64,000 bases of DNA from Tolypocladium sp. Sup5 PDA-1 (taxonomy: Eukaryota; Ascomycota; Sordariomycetes; Hypocreales; Ophiocordycipitaceae), in assembly GCA_000750105.3 (NCBI GenBank), contig JPHH03000065.1:1-64000 (forward strand), in the 5' to 3' direction. Shown piece by piece: positions 22,328-34,231 of this stretch (the first letter of the stretch is position 1; each line of letters begins with the position of its first letter). Both the position numbers and the translations under genes were made by a program. The notes below the pieces were generated by a model. The model was given only the letters and a program-made list of their open reading frames with translations, did no database searches and was not told the origin of the DNA.

Positions 22328-23198
22328 ATGCGGGTAAATCGCTTTTGTATTTCTTGGGGCTGGATGCGGAGTAAAGGGGCGTTGGTCTTGCACGGCTTGG
22401 CTTGCATGGATGGTGCTGTTGGTATAGCAAGCTTGGATACACAGTCGGCTCTCTGAATTATTGTCACGCTTGGTGACGTCGATCCCCCGGTTGCTATGGT
22501 TTAGGAGGTATAATAGGTTGCGATAGCAAGACCTCACGATACTCTTATCTAGATTGATCTTGTTTCTATTGCTGGCTCAATGTTCCCGCTCGTTCCTATA
22601 CCTCTCCCTCGTTCCTGAATATTCCACTCGATCAGAAAATGGCCTTGAACTATTACCGAGTATTGTGGGTTAACGTCACTCGGGGCCAATCATTCAGAGA
22701 TCAGATTGTACAACACTTTTTTTGGCGTATGGAACAACCATTTATAAACTCATGCGCAAAATTTGAGACTTCGCCTCTCACACAATCATGTTACGTTTAT
22801 CACATGGTTCAAGCGGCATGTCAGTCAGTCTCTGATCAGATAGAACAGAAAGCCGAAAGGCGTGAAATTGGTATGACTATACACAGGCCTGTGGTATCCT
22901 GAACACCAAGCTACAAAGACCCTCCTATCTGTCTGGACAAAGAAGAACAAGGTAGAAAAGAGGCATCAACACATCCTCCTGAATAAACGTATCAACACAC
23001 CCCCCTGAAATAAACGTCTCAGCCACTTCCCCTTTATACAGCCTTTATGTTCAGCCGCCCACATGCTTCCTTCCCTTCTCTCACTCCTTTCGTTTTATAC
23101 AAAGACAAAATAAACTTTCGAATGTTAGTACCCGCCGGTGATGCGGTCAAGCGGCAGTATCAATCCAGCGCGAGCAGAGCAATCCAGCGCAACTGGTC
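22328..23198. other. Convergent intergenic region, lower GC
   Basis: An 871-bp region between the converging Hsp70-like and DOCK genes. It is visibly AT-richer than its neighbours and contains a 26/27-bp imperfect tandem repeat at 22965-23017. No gene is supported; the ORF at 22639-22902 (+) lacks any recognised content. Confidence 0.45.
22965..23017. repeat. Imperfect 26/27-bp tandem repeat
   Basis: Two copies beginning ATCAACACA and ending AATAAACGT, at 22965-22990 and 22991-23017, differing by a few substitutions and one indel. Each copy contains an AATAAA, the polyadenylation-type hexamer, so the duplication may supply two 3'-end signals for the Hsp70-like transcript. Confidence 0.65.
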
Positions 23199-26100
23199 TT
23201 ACTCTTCGTTCAAGCTCCCCATTACTCCACCCGTTTTGCTGCTCTTCTTGCCCAACTTGAGCATGCTGAATCGCTTTCTCACGCTTCCCCGCTTGACGAT
23301 TCCGGGACCCTCCAGGTCGGCTGTCTTGCCGTCCTTCATGGAGCCTTTGTCCAGGCTTTCCTTGCCCGCGGAGCTGCTTCGCCTTCCCTGGCCGGCGCTC
23401 TTGTCGTTTTGGCTCTCATCAATGGATTGCGAACGGAAGATGCTCTGTCGACGGCCTGTACCCTTGCTCAAGCTGCGTCTGTGGGTGCTCTCTGCGTCCG
23501 TTCCGCCACTCGCCAGTTCAGTCTCCGGTGTCGGCTCCGGTTCTTGCTTCCGACCACCGAGGAAGCTGAGTCTTGCACCACGCTGTCGCAGCGACACTTG
23601 CTGGACGACGGACGCTTCCTCGGTCTTGATCCCGTTCAGGGGGCTTGCGATATTCGGCCAATGTGAACTTTTGTCACTAGGCAGAGAACCCCTGAACGCG
23701 GTGGATGGAGTTGACACAGCCTCGCGTGGCGCTGCCGGTGGCGGAGGAGCGAACAAGGCAATCTCTGGCTCGTATGTGCTCTCAAAGTCTACCAACTGTC
23801 AGTTACTATCCACGGCGTTCAAACTAAAATCGACTCACATCTCTGGAGTTCCTCGTGCCTCTGAGAGAGGACCCCACTTGTGCTTCGGGCAAATAGAGTC
23901 AGACACCTCTTGATCATCATGGCGTGATCAACAAGTGCCATCTTGAGGGCGGCGTCCTTTGACTCGAGCTCGACTTCATCGTCTTCGTCTTCGTCTTCGT
24001 CTTCGTCTTCACCTTCACCTTCACCTTCACCTTCCCGCTCAGGCAGGAGCTTGCGGTAGCAGACAACGCTGTGCTCAGACGAGGGGTTGACCGAGATGGA
24101 AATGGCATCCAAGAGCAGCTGAGCGTTTTCTTCGTCGCCTTCGGCAAGTCGACGCTCCAGCGCCGTCATCTCCTGAGTCTTGCGCACTATGCGTTCCAAT
24201 CCTGTTTCGTGAGCACTCAGGCTAACCTCGTGCGTCTCAACAATCTCGCTTCGTCGAAGCAACGTCGGGAACGGCTCAGCAGTGGTAAATACCACCTTCT
24301 CCGCGTAGTGGTCATGTACGGGCCCAGAGGTACTGCGCTTGGTTGTGAAGGAGAAGCTCTGAGGGTGCGAGGAGAGCAAGAAGTCACGGACGACTTGGGG
24401 GACTCGAGCCCTCTGGAACACCTGATGGGACAGGTCGCGGTGGGCTGTGATGGCTGAGATGAGCAAGAACTGCCCCTCGACTTCATCCACATCACCATTA
24501 GTGACGATTTGCGCAGATGGATATTGCTCCTGCATGCGGTCGGTGAAAGCAGAGGCTCGCTCTGCAGGCGATCCCTCGTAGACGAACGCTTTGTCTCGGA
24601 CGCCGGAGGGGAATCCCAATCCCTTGTAGATGACCTTGAAATACCGCGGGATGAGTTTCTCGCTCTTGGAAATCCTTTCGTATATCGTCGCGATAGCACG
24701 CTCCGCCCTGGCAAGCTTGGCAAAGTCAAACACATTCGTCTCGTACTGCACTTGGAGCTCCTTGTATGCCGTCAACGCATTGCTCCACGACTCTCCTTCC
24801 TCAAAGTGCTTGATCATGTCAAAGTAGATCTTCTCCTTGCGCTCAAAGAGGGTCTGCGCAGGGAATTCCGGCTCCGTCAACGCGGGAGTTTGCCTGGTCG
24901 GATCCCACTCGTACAGGTCGGCATGAAGGCGCAGAGCCAGTCCAGCCTCGGCGTGGTTCCTCGTTTCCGCCTGGAAGCTCGCCAGCTGATGGACATAGCG
25001 AACGAAAATCTCCTCCTTCTGCATATCACGCAGAAACTCCATCAGGCGCAGCCGGTTGATAATATTTGATGCCTCGTTGCTGCCGTCGCCGCTGTGAACG
25101 GCAACCAGCAAGTCCAGGAATTCATCCAGAGTGGCGACAAGCTCCCGAATAGCTCCGTAGAGTGGCTCGTCAGGCGTCTCTGAGAGAGGCTCGAAACGTT
25201 CCAGCAATTCGCCAACGAAAAGCTTCTGCAGGATGCTTTCGGTAAGCGGGTTTGATTTGAAGAAGTGGTCCAGGCAATCAATCATCTCCGTCTGGATGAC
25301 CGTCAAGTCTTCGCTTAGTGTCCACTCGCTGACGATCATCGTCTGCAAAACTTCGACGGCCATCCTGCGAAGGCCCTCATGTACACTCAAGCAGAGCTCA
25401 ACAATGGGTCCAACGAGGGTAGGGACGTATTGGACTTGGTATCCTCCGATTTTCGGTAGCCCGTAGCGGGCACGCTCATCGGGGGTTGTCTCCCATCCGA
25501 TGGCCTCCCAGGTTCGGCGGAGAAGCTCGGCCCCGTGCTCCCTCACGTCACCAGCAATCTTCCACACAGCCCGGCGCTTTTGCTCGGGGAAAGTTTCGAG
25601 GGCTAGAGACGTGCTCCCTACCAGCTTGAGAAGCGTCGTGAAGAACAGCTTCCAAAGCTCCGTGTTGAAGCTTTCGGCATCGTCAGGATCGGGAAGAAAC
25701 GACTCTAGCATGATGCTGGCCAAGTACTGCAAGGTACGCATTGTTGACTTGTGGTGGTAGATGTGCACACTCAGCCACCCTGGTGGGAAAGCTTCGCCGG
25801 TGAGGATGCTCATGTGCACTCGGAGGAGGTTCTCCAGAACGATTGTCAGGTCGCCTTCGGCCAGTTCAAGCTGCATGCCTGCAGGAGAGTTCGAGACGGC
25901 AGACAGCACAGCAGACAGTTCGGCCAAGGCTTCGTCGAATGCAAATTTCTCGGCAATGGGCTTTGAAGGGAAGGGATATGTCGTAGGAAACAGGAGGGAG
26001 AGGCGGTCCCGCGACTTTTGAGGGGATGACAGAATAGACAGGTAGGAGTCGATAATTCTGGGGATGTGATCTGGAATCTCTGAACCAAGGTGATCGACCT

Positions 26101-29100
26101 GGCTGGCGATCACAGAGCAGCACAGGCGAATCTGGTCCCGCCATTGGTCATTGACTTCCTCGGTATGGCCCCAATGAGGCGCAATCCATCGAGCCGTGTT
26201 GGCACTGAGGGCTGCCTTTTGGTCCGGATGAGCAAAGAGCTCCAGCTTCGAGTAGTTGATGATGAGAACGAGCTTGTACAATATCAGTTTGCCCTTGACC
26301 TTTGTGCAGGAATCCATAAAGTCAATGGCAATGTGCAAGATCTCCTCGGTTGTCAGGAGACCAGTGAGCTCCGGCAGCCATGTGTGAAAGTGCTGCACGG
26401 CCAACGTCTGGCTGCCGACCAAGACGGGGGCCAGGTTACGCATCATTGCGTCAAGTGCCTTAAAAATTGTCCGCAGTTGCCGCGTGAACCCCTGTGGCGA
26501 AGACTTGATTCCTATCACAGCCTCTTTCGCCTTCATTTGCCCCCTAGCATGTGTGATGAATTTGAGAATGTGCCGTACAACCTTGAAGGTAGCCCTCAGC
26601 TTGCGGGCAGTCTCGGGCTCTGTGGGATTCTCGAGCAGCCGCGTGAACGATCGAACCAGGCTAGATGTAGCAAACGGGTAGTTGAACTGGGTCTCTGCGT
26701 ACTGATCAACCAAGGGGCCAAGATTGAACCTCCGGTCGTGAACGATGCCGAGAACCCTGACCAACGCTGTGAATACTAGGTCCTCAAACTCATCGTTGCC
26801 AGAGTTCTCGACAAGGACGCCGAAAAGTCCGTCCAGTACGTCGCTAAGCAGCTTGACAACTTCAATCTCAGGGACGAATATCAGCTGCCTCAACACGGAG
26901 GAGATGTCTTCTTGAGACAGCTCCTTCCACTTGAGTATTCCCAGTATCACCCTGTCCTGGGAGAACCGTGTGCTGCATAGGAATGTGTCTACAAGAAGTA
27001 CCGCCAGCGGTCCGGTGACCTCGGCAGAGTGCTGGCCCTTGCCGCGAGGAGCCCAGGGTAGCGAGAGATAGCCGCCTTTCCCCGAGGGACCAGCCAGCGC
27101 GGTCGATGTGTTCTCGTCTATCTTATAGAGCAAGAGCCCGTGGCGACCGTCGCGCATGAAGGCTTGCTGGTCCCACAGAGGCATGTGCGCGACAGCAAAT
27201 GGGAAGTTCGGCACGTCAGACAGGAACATGACGACGTGAGCGGTTGATACATCGTTTGGCGACAACGAAAGTCGCAGCGTCTGGTTCCACGACTCCCCTC
27301 TTTCCGTAGCAGCAGACTTGAACGTGGTCACCGCATCCTTGTTGGATGAGGTGTAGATGCAATCCTCGAATCGCTGGCCAGAGGGTCCGCGGACTTCCAA
27401 CGTGATTTGCAGGTTCGTGCCTTGTAAGCCGGACGGCATACTGGTCGCACTGCCACCGTATCTGGATAGGAGATTTTGCCGAGCCAGAGCGGCAGTGTTG
27501 ATCGTCAAATAGATGTCAGACCTGGGCTTTGTCGGTGCGCCTGAGAAGCCAATTCTGCTGGTCTTGGAAACTCCTGAAAGCAGAGTGGGCGTGGCTTTGA
27601 TCAACGCATCGGCGTCTCGGTGATTGAACGTCTGAAGACAGACCTGGAGCCGCTCGCCTCTTCGCGATCTCTCGAAATGCCCGTTGGACTTGTCCATGAC
27701 TTCTCGAATCAACGAATCCCATTCTTCTCCATGCTCTTTTTCGGAGGCGAGTCGTGCAGTCGGTGACCAGATGCTGACAACTTGCTCAACCTCTTCGGTT
27801 TGCTTCATGATGGAGTTGAGCTTCAAAACGCCAACCCCGACCGTTCGCTGAGCCGTCTGTATTACTGGCACTGCAACGCCACCTCTTGAACTGGCGGTGC
27901 TTGGGGGGCCATGGCCATCTCGGCTTTCCAGTCCAGTGGTCGGAGGAGCACCCTCGTGTTGTTCCGAGACCGAGCCCATCTTCGACACGGCGTGGCCCCT
28001 CGAAAAGGTCGACCGCCCACTCTTGCCACCCCACATTAAGCTTCTCCTAGAGGTCTTGGTTCCACTGGTAGGAGTTGACTGTGAGTGGTCCCTCGAATGG
28101 ACATGTTCTTTGGCAGTTCCGGACCGGGAGAGGGGCGCCGTCTGTGCGATTTGCTGAGATGCAAGAACCTTGACCACCAGGTACAGTTCAGAGTCTGCTG
28201 ATGGAGCGTCACCAATGTCCTGGGCGGACAAGTCGGTGAACAGGGTTCTGGTGGAAGAGCTTTGGGTGAGGTTTCCAATCATTCCGCCAGATGGTACCTC
28301 GACACTGAAGCATTCCGATAAGTTTGACACCTTGTCGTGCTGGGGTTTGCTAACGAGATAAATCACCAGCGAAGTTTCCTCCGTAGACGAGCCTGCAAAG
28401 CCTTTGACCTCCAGCAGGAGATGGTGCAAGCTTGAGAGCTCGACAATGGGCTGAGGGGGCTCGTCCAAAAGACTCATCAGGGACTGGAGGCTGGTGACCT
28501 CCACAACGGAATCGTCGCCTGTCAAGACTCGACCGCGAGCTGCCGGATCCCGCACAATCACTTGTCCCCCGCAAAGCTTGTTAACCTGTACCAGATCCCA
28601 GACAGTCTTTTCCCGTAACAGCTCGTACTCGTGAGCTGTGAGGACATTGTAGAGGAACTGTTGGCGATGGAGGTTGAGGCTGGAGATGAGTCGCGAGAGT
28701 TTGTCCAGCTCGGCGTACTTGCGCGAAAGGAGCAGCTCGTGGAGGTTCTTGGAGTGCCATTCTCGCAGGCACGAGGCGATCTCGTCGATTAGCGGCTCGG
28801 AAGCAGACGTCGGCGTCTCGTCTCCTATCTTCAGCATTGGAACTGGCGCTGAAGGTCGCGGGGCATCGGGATCCCTCTTGACGGGAACGGACAAGCTCCC
28901 CAGAGTGCCATTGGGGAGCTCACTCAGGGCCCGTCTCCCGTTGCTCAGGCTGACTGGCTTATCTTTGCCCTTCCTTTTGGTCGGCGAGGTGCCGTTAGTG
29001 ATGCCGCTCTTGGCAGAATCACTCGTTGGCCGAGGACTCCCTCCGCCTGCGCCGTCGCTTGCGTTCTCTTCTTGTTCATCTTCGTCGTCGGCGTCTTCAT

Positions 29101-29386
29101 CGTCTCGGTCGTCGGGTTCGCCGAGCATCTCTCGGACTTCGACACAGCTGCGGGGGAAGATGCCGCTGAAGACACGGGCCTCGAGCGTCTGCCCCTTGAC
29201 GGAAGTCAGACCCGCCAGCAAGCTGGGCGGCGCGACGAGGTAGCCTCGCAGCCAGTTGCCGTCTGGCGTCTCCTCGATGATGTAGAGCTCATCGCCAATC
29301 TCGAGCGGGAGGTCGGCCGGGCTCTCAGCAGCAAAGGGGTATGTCGCAACGGCGAAGGCGATCCGGGGGAGAGGCTGCCAGGGCAT
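23199..29386 (-). CDS. DCK1: DOCK-family guanine nucleotide exchange factor (Dck1-like)
   Basis: DOCK proteins activate Rac/Cdc42-type GTPases through a DHR2 domain; the yeast homologue Dck1 works with Lmo1 upstream of Rho5. One very long exon (23839-29386) and one terminal exon (23199-23788) joined across a 50-nt intron (23789-23838) give 2045 residues. An N-terminal SH3-like domain (residues ~8-85, EIGDELYIIEETPDGNWLRG) precedes an acidic linker; the C2-like DHR1 starts near residue 630 (KPRSDIYLTINTAALARQNL); DHR2 occupies the C-terminal third (GLALRLHADLYEWDP, YFKVIYKGLGFP, KAFVYEG). The TAG acceptor at 23789-23791 is required: the nearer CAG would give an immediate stop. The terminal exon encodes a Ser/Lys-rich basic tail (RKRFSMLKLGKK). 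An acidic repeat lies near residues 1790-1810. Confidence 0.93.
23981..24035. repeat. Coding hexanucleotide microsatellite in the DOCK gene
   Basis: (GTCTTC)n followed by (ACCTTC)n on the plus strand; on the coding strand these encode alternating Gly-Glu and Asp-Glu residues of an acidic loop in the DHR2 region. The six-base unit keeps the frame when its length changes. Confidence 0.88.
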
Positions 29387-31571
29387 TGGATCTCCAGCGT
29401 CGGCGCTCCCAAGCGCCGAGAAAGCTGCAGACGGGCAGCGTCAGGGCCACAGGAAATTTCCAGGTCGCGGGGCGCGGCCAGCTGGTCGGCAAGGCTTGAC
29501 GTCGGAGCGCAGCTGTGCAGAGGCTCGCGGAGGCATCAAGCGTCCACACGGCCAGTCGAGGTTCGCGGGATCCGAGATGGAGTTCCTGAAAGGTTCATTG
29601 GTAAGTTTTGACGTTCGCAGACGCGCGAAGCAGAGGTGGTCTGCCGGGTCCCGGCAAGCTGGAGATTGGACTCACAGAGTGGGTGCGTGGGAATATTGAG
29701 TGCAGGGCCTCGGTGCGCAAACCCCTGAATAAACGCGATAGCTAGCAGGGTTCGCTACCGATGCGTGTTTGCAGGCGACGTCGACAGCGAGCGACTCGAA
29801 GGCAGGGCAAAGGTTTTTGATTGAACGCTGCACCGCTCGCGGAAGATGGGATCAATCTGAAAAAAAAAATGCGCAAATAGATTGGACGAGGAGATTCCAA
29901 GCCCAGGCCACGAGGCAACATATGTTTGCTCTCTTCCCTCGACTCTACTACAGTCAAGCACCAGAGGGGTGCACGGTTGCGCTAGTGGCAGGCCGCCTTA
30001 GCACCTAGGCCTACGAGCATGCCTGGTGGGGGAGGCATCGGCCCATGGGGGACGTTGGGGTGGCCTGGCTGCCCAATCTAGTCCAAGCGGTCCATACGGT
30101 GCTATCTGGCCCCCGCGTGCCGCAGCCAGCCACAGCGGGATGCAGTGCGTTTGAGTTCAGGACATGCCCTGGGCAGCCTGTACGAAGTATGCACGTCTCA
30201 GCTGTCGATGGTTCAATGATTCAGCCTGCCAGGTCCGATCGCCTGCTGGCGCTTCAGCATGCGTATCAATGGAATGGCTCCCCCGCTCTGCCGAAGCAGC
30301 CGGTAAATAATTAACAGGTAAAGTTTCCATGCTCAGCGTTGGTGGCCTCTTTACCAGCCAACTGCCGTTGGCGTTGTACCTTAAAGTTCTTGCGCTTTGG
30401 CCGCCAGCCAGCGTTACCCTACACCGTTGGCGTTCAACGTGGCGGCGGCGGCGACTATTGATGCGTGGTTTTGTGGCACAGCAGCATCCTTAAAGGGGCA
30501 GCATAGCCAGCGAATAGGCATTGCGTTGAGCCCCAGCCGTCAGTCTGTTTCTTTGCCAGACATAAGTTACATACTGTACGGACTAGGTAAGACGGGATGC
30601 CGTCGTTTCTGACATACATACGAGTATGCCACTTGCGCGGCCTAAGCTAATAAGAGCCTCAGCCGCCAGCGCGGGCACCAGGAACATGGAGCTGCCAAGA
30701 TCCACCTAAAGTTTACGTCGCTCGCCCCCCGGCCTCCTTGCTAACAGACAACTCCAAGCACGATACGGACTACAGCAAGGGAGCTCGCTTTCTACGGCCA
30801 GGACCCATAAAACGAACATGTTCAGAACTGGTGAACTTGAAAGGACCACCTCAATCACAGGCGACCCGCATCCACCCATCTGAGAGCGTGTTGCGAGACA
30901 CGATGCATTGTGGTTTGGTATCAGCCTGGCTGCCCGCAAGGTCCAGTGGCAATGAACAAGATCTCCTCGAAACACCCTAGATCGCTCATAAAACAGCATG
31001 GGCCTCACCCATGTCCCAAGTTAACGACAATCAACGACCTTCGGAATACCTACGGACTACTTCGCACACCCGGCCTGCTCCCCCGCCCTCTCATCGGTAT
31101 CGCGAGATGATTGCCTCAGATGCAAGTGATCAGATGCAAGTGATCAGATGCAAGTGATACGCACCAACGTGGCATCGGCCCCGCTTGTCACCGGCGCCGG
31201 CCACCGACTTCAGTCGCTCCCTCGCGGTCAGCCGCGTGTGGCTTCACCGCTCCAGTTCAAATAGAACTGATTGGCACATCTCCTCCACAACCGCGTCCCA
31301 ACCGACAGGCCACTTGCTGTTGCGACTATCCCTGGTGTCTTGCCCCGCCGGTAGGCGCGCCCAATGCACGTCAGTGACTTCATCCGGCGTCAGCGCCTCC
31401 AGTAGCCTCACTGCCTGAACACGGTTGGCCATGTCACGCACCATCCCGTCCCCTTCTGCACGCCACCCGTCGTCATTCTCTCCAAGGCAACATACACAGA
31501 GGGCCGCGCATTTAGAATCCGTTAGGACCGCAAAACTATTCATCACCTACCACGGATATTCACCCCCCACC
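29387..31571. promoter_or_regulatory. 2.2-kb divergent intergenic region, DOCK / GNAT
   Basis: No gene with codon or domain support is visible. It carries a perfect 14-bp triplication (31117-31158) and at least three dispersed TACGGACTAC-type motifs (30577-30586, 30764-30773, 31051-31060). The GNAT reading frame is open upstream to 31425 but with no conserved sequence before the ATG at 31572. Confidence 0.45.
31117..31158. repeat. Three perfect tandem copies of CAGATGCAAGTGAT
   Basis: Copies at 31117-31130, 31131-31144 and 31145-31158, identical base for base, about 415 bp upstream of the acetyltransferase start codon. Perfect identity suggests recent expansion. Confidence 0.92.
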
Positions 31572-32387
31572 ATGGGCACTCCCTTCATCACGCTGCTCGA
31601 GCCTAGCAAGCTCGAGGGGTTCCAGGCGGGCGTCACTCACGACGCACAGCCGGCTTCGATCCCCCGGCCGTTTCTCGACGCCATGGAGGTTCGCGAGAGC
31701 GTCTTCGTCGAGGAACAAAAAATCCCTCTCGAGAATGAGTTCGACGCCGACGACCCCCGGTCGTGTCACTGGGTCGTCTACGCCAGCGTCAACAAGACGG
31801 AGGAGCTCGAGGTGCGAGACAAGGACGGCAACGTCATCCAGCCCCGCAAGAGCTCGACTCGCACAACACCAATTGGGACGATCCGCTTGGTCCCCTTCCC
31901 TCATGATCAGCACCCCAAAGCCGGTGGGAGGTACTGGAATGGGGTACTGGAAGGGGAGAACGAGGAATCCCCGAGCAGCCCCGGCGGACCCAATAAGACT
32001 GTTGGCATTGACCGACCTACGTCTCTCCACGACGGCAAGGAGCCGTATGTGAAGCTCGGGCGGCTGTCTGTGGTCAAGGATTTCCGAGGCAACCATCTCG
32101 CCGGCCTGCTCGTCAATACGGTACTGTCCTGGCTGAGAGCAAACCCGGCGTACTTCGACCCCAGCATCACTGAGCTGGGCTTGGAGTCAATGGGCGCGAC
32201 GAACGAGTCGGAGATCCCCAAGTGGGGAGGCCTCGTCTGTGTTCATGCGCAGGAACAGGTCGTCGGTGCCTGGTCGAAATGGGGATTTCGGGTGGACGAG
32301 GGCATGGGTAGGTGGTGGGAGGAAGACATTCCTCACGTGGGCATGTTCCAGAGGCTGGAAGTCAGTTCCAAGGAGGTCCGCATCTGA
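31572..32387 (+). CDS. GNAT-family N-acetyltransferase
   Basis: An intronless gene of 271 residues. GNAT enzymes transfer acetyl from acetyl-CoA to an amine. The N-terminal part has a typical beta1-alpha1 entry (RPFLDAMEVRESVFVEEQKI, as in ElaA-like GNATs), then the strand GTIRLVPFP. Motif A reads LGRLSVVKDFRGNHLAGLLV, with R-G-N-H as the pyrophosphate loop. The end (VGAWSKWGFRVDEG, then HVGMFQRL) matches the GNAT motif B strand. A Ser/Gly/Asn-rich insertion of about 50 residues (NEESPSSPGGPNKT) separates strands and looks like a fungal loop. The ATG at 31572 follows CACC and starts the conserved part. Substrate unknown; small-molecule or protein acetylation both possible. Confidence 0.88.
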   Translation: MGTPFITLLEPSKLEGFQAGVTHDAQPASIPRPFLDAMEVRESVFVEEQKIPLENEFDADDPRSCHWVVYASVNKTEELEVRDKDGNVIQPRKSSTRTTPIGTIRLVPFPHDQHPKAGGRYWNGVLEGENEESPSSPGGPNKTVGIDRPTSLHDGKEPYVKLGRLSVVKDFRGNHLAGLLVNTVLSWLRANPAYFDPSITELGLESMGATNESEIPKWGGLVCVHAQEQVVGAWSKWGFRVDEGMGRWWEEDIPHVGMFQRLEVSSKEVRI

Positions 32388-32727
32388 GTCCGCGGCTCCC
32401 AGGTCCCGCGGCGCGCATTTACGAGTTTACGAACCTTTAGACATGACGGCTCCAGACGAGGCCGTCACCCATTGCATTGGCTGGAAAGCATAGTGGAATT
32501 GATATCCCATTATAGAACCCCAAGAGCCCGAAAGTGCATGAAGATGGAGCAGGCGGCGTTAAATTCATTGTGCCCTAGTTGAGCCCAGATTTTTATTGAG
32601 TCTCTAGAGCCATTTGTGACAATCCATAGCCGCGTTCCCAGACCCGAACGCAAAATGCAATTCTGAAAGATGCCAGAACCACGCCAAAGCCGCAAACCCT
32701 CCAGCCAGACACCCACCCACAAAACAT
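32388..32727. other. Short convergent intergenic region
   Basis: 340 bp between the converging 3' ends of the acetyltransferase and RPS5 genes. I see only UTR-type sequence. Confidence 0.5.
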
Positions 32728-33498
32728 TTATCGGTTGCTCTTGGCCACACGCTCCAGCTCGTCCTTCTTCTTGATGGCGTAAGAGTTGCTGCTGCCCTTC
32801 GCGGCGTTGATCAGCTCCTCAGCCAAGCACTCGGCAATCGACTTGACGTTGCGGAAAGCAGCCTCGCGGGCACCGGTGGTGAGCAGGGCAATAGCCTGGT
32901 TCACCCGGCGCAGGGGCGAGACATCGACGGCTTGTCGTCGGACGGTACCGGCGGAACCAATTCGGGTAGAGTCTTCGCGGGGACCGCAGTTGACGATGGC
33001 ATCGACGGCGACCTGGATGGGGTTCTGGTCGGTCATGAGGTGGATCTGAAGCGCAGTGTTAGCCTCTGCTGTCTCGTCTTATATCCAAATGTCTCGCTCA
33101 ACGTACGATCTCGAAGGAGTGGGCGACGATGCGGACAGCCATCAGCTTCTTGCCGTTGTTGCGGCCGTGCATCATGAGCGAGTTGGTCAATCGCTCGATG
33201 ATGGGGCAGTTGGCCTTGCGGAATCGCTTGACGGCATATCGGCCAGCGGAGTGGGTGACGTAGACGGGGTTTCGCAGGGAAATGTAGTCACTGTTCGATC
33301 AATCCATCAGCAAATGCCTTCTCTCCACGGTGTTTTCGGCGGATTCGCTTCGACGTACGTCAGGGAGATGTCGCGGACCTCGACATCGTAGTCCCACTTG
33401 TTGAACAGCTTGATGTTGCCGACCTCCTTGACAACATCCTTGGGGAGAACGTCGGAGAAGGTCGTGTTCTCGACTTCGATATCGCCGCCGTCAGACAT
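32728..33498 (-). CDS. RPS5: 40S ribosomal protein S5 (uS7)
   Basis: uS7 sits in the head of the 40S subunit near the E site. Three exons (33359-33498, 33107-33290, 32728-33045) with introns of 68 nt (33291-33358) and 61 nt (33046-33106) give 213 residues. The sequence is nearly invariant across eukaryotes: HSAGRYAVKRFRKANCPIIE, LTNSLMMHGRNNGKKLMAVR, GPREDSTRIGSAGTVRRQAV, DVSPLRRVNQAI and the C-terminal KGSSNSYAIKKKDELERVAK. Both splice joins fall inside conserved sequence and restore it exactly (DISLTDYI and FEIIHLMT). It is divergent from another small-subunit protein gene, eS25, across 317 bp. Confidence 0.97.
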
Positions 33499-33815
33499 TT
33501 TGGCTGTTGCAGTCGTGCTTTCCGGATCTGGCGGGGGACTGCGGGTTAGTCGTGCGGATTGTCGAGATGGGATTTTTCGTGAGGTTGAAGATGGGCCAGG
33601 TCGATGAGGGTTGAAATTTTGGTGGTGTGTGGGCCTGGCGAATCAGGTGGCGCGAAAAGTTCGGTACGTACCCTGCGCCCTCAAAGTGTTAGGGCACGCC
33701 TGCCCTGGGCCAAACTCCGCCGGAGGGGCCTCTCTCAAGCGGGAGTCTTTGGCTTCGTTTGGCAAAAAATCCCGTTCCTCCACACTCCCGTCAACGTCAA
33801 TCACATCAGAACAAA
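33499..33815. promoter_or_regulatory. Shared divergent promoter of two ribosomal protein genes
   Basis: 317 bp separate the RPS5 and RPS25 start codons, which point away from each other. Such bidirectional ribosomal-protein promoters allow co-expression of subunit components. I do not recognise a named ribosomal-protein element with certainty. Confidence 0.6.
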
Positions 33816-34231
33816 ATGGTACGCCCGCACCAGCCATCGTGACGGCATCGCACGCTGCATGCTAATCCCGACTTTGATTTACAGGCGCCCGCTGCTGGAG
33901 CAAAGAAGCAAAAGAAGAAGTGGTCCAAGGGCAAGGTCAAGGACAAGGCCCAGCACGCCGTTCTCCTCGACAAGACCACCTCCGAGAAGCTCTACAAGGA
34001 TGTGCAGTCGTACCGCCTCGTCACCGTCGCCGTCCTCGTCGACAGAATGAAGGTCAACGGCTCGCTCGCCCGCCAGTGCATCGCCGACCTCGAGGAGAAG
34101 GGCATGATCAAGCCCATCGTCACCCACAGCAAGATGAAGATCTACAGTATGACCGCGAGCGCCCCGATGAAGCAGACGACGAGGAGCCCTGAAACTGACA
34201 GATTGCAGCCCGTGCCGTTGGCGGTTCCTAA
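33816..34231 (+). CDS. RPS25: 40S ribosomal protein S25 (eS25)
   Basis: eS25 is a small-subunit head protein that contacts IRES RNAs and tRNA. Three exons (33816-33818, 33885-34146, 34209-34231) give 95 residues. The first exon is only the ATG; the 66-nt intron 33819-33884 separates it from the Ala-Pro-Ala-Ala-Gly-Ala start, a pattern common in fungal ribosomal-protein genes. The core has KKQKKKWSKGKVKDKAQHAV, then YRLVTVAVLVDRMKVNGSLA and DLEEKGMIKPIVTHSKMKIY. The 62-nt intron 34147-34208 (GTATGA...TTGCAG) leads to a terminal exon encoding TRAVGGS and a stop, matching the usual eS25 C-terminus. Unspliced reading would give unrelated tails at both ends. Confidence 0.95.

Noticed and set aside
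23796..23838. 43-nt intron in the DOCK gene ending at CAG
   Set aside because: That join gives a stop after four codons, and the branch site would be too close to the acceptor; the TAG seven bases on keeps the frame.
31425..31571. N-terminal extension of the GNAT protein to 31425
   Set aside because: Composition is non-coding and the conserved fold starts after the ATG at 31572, which has a CACC context.
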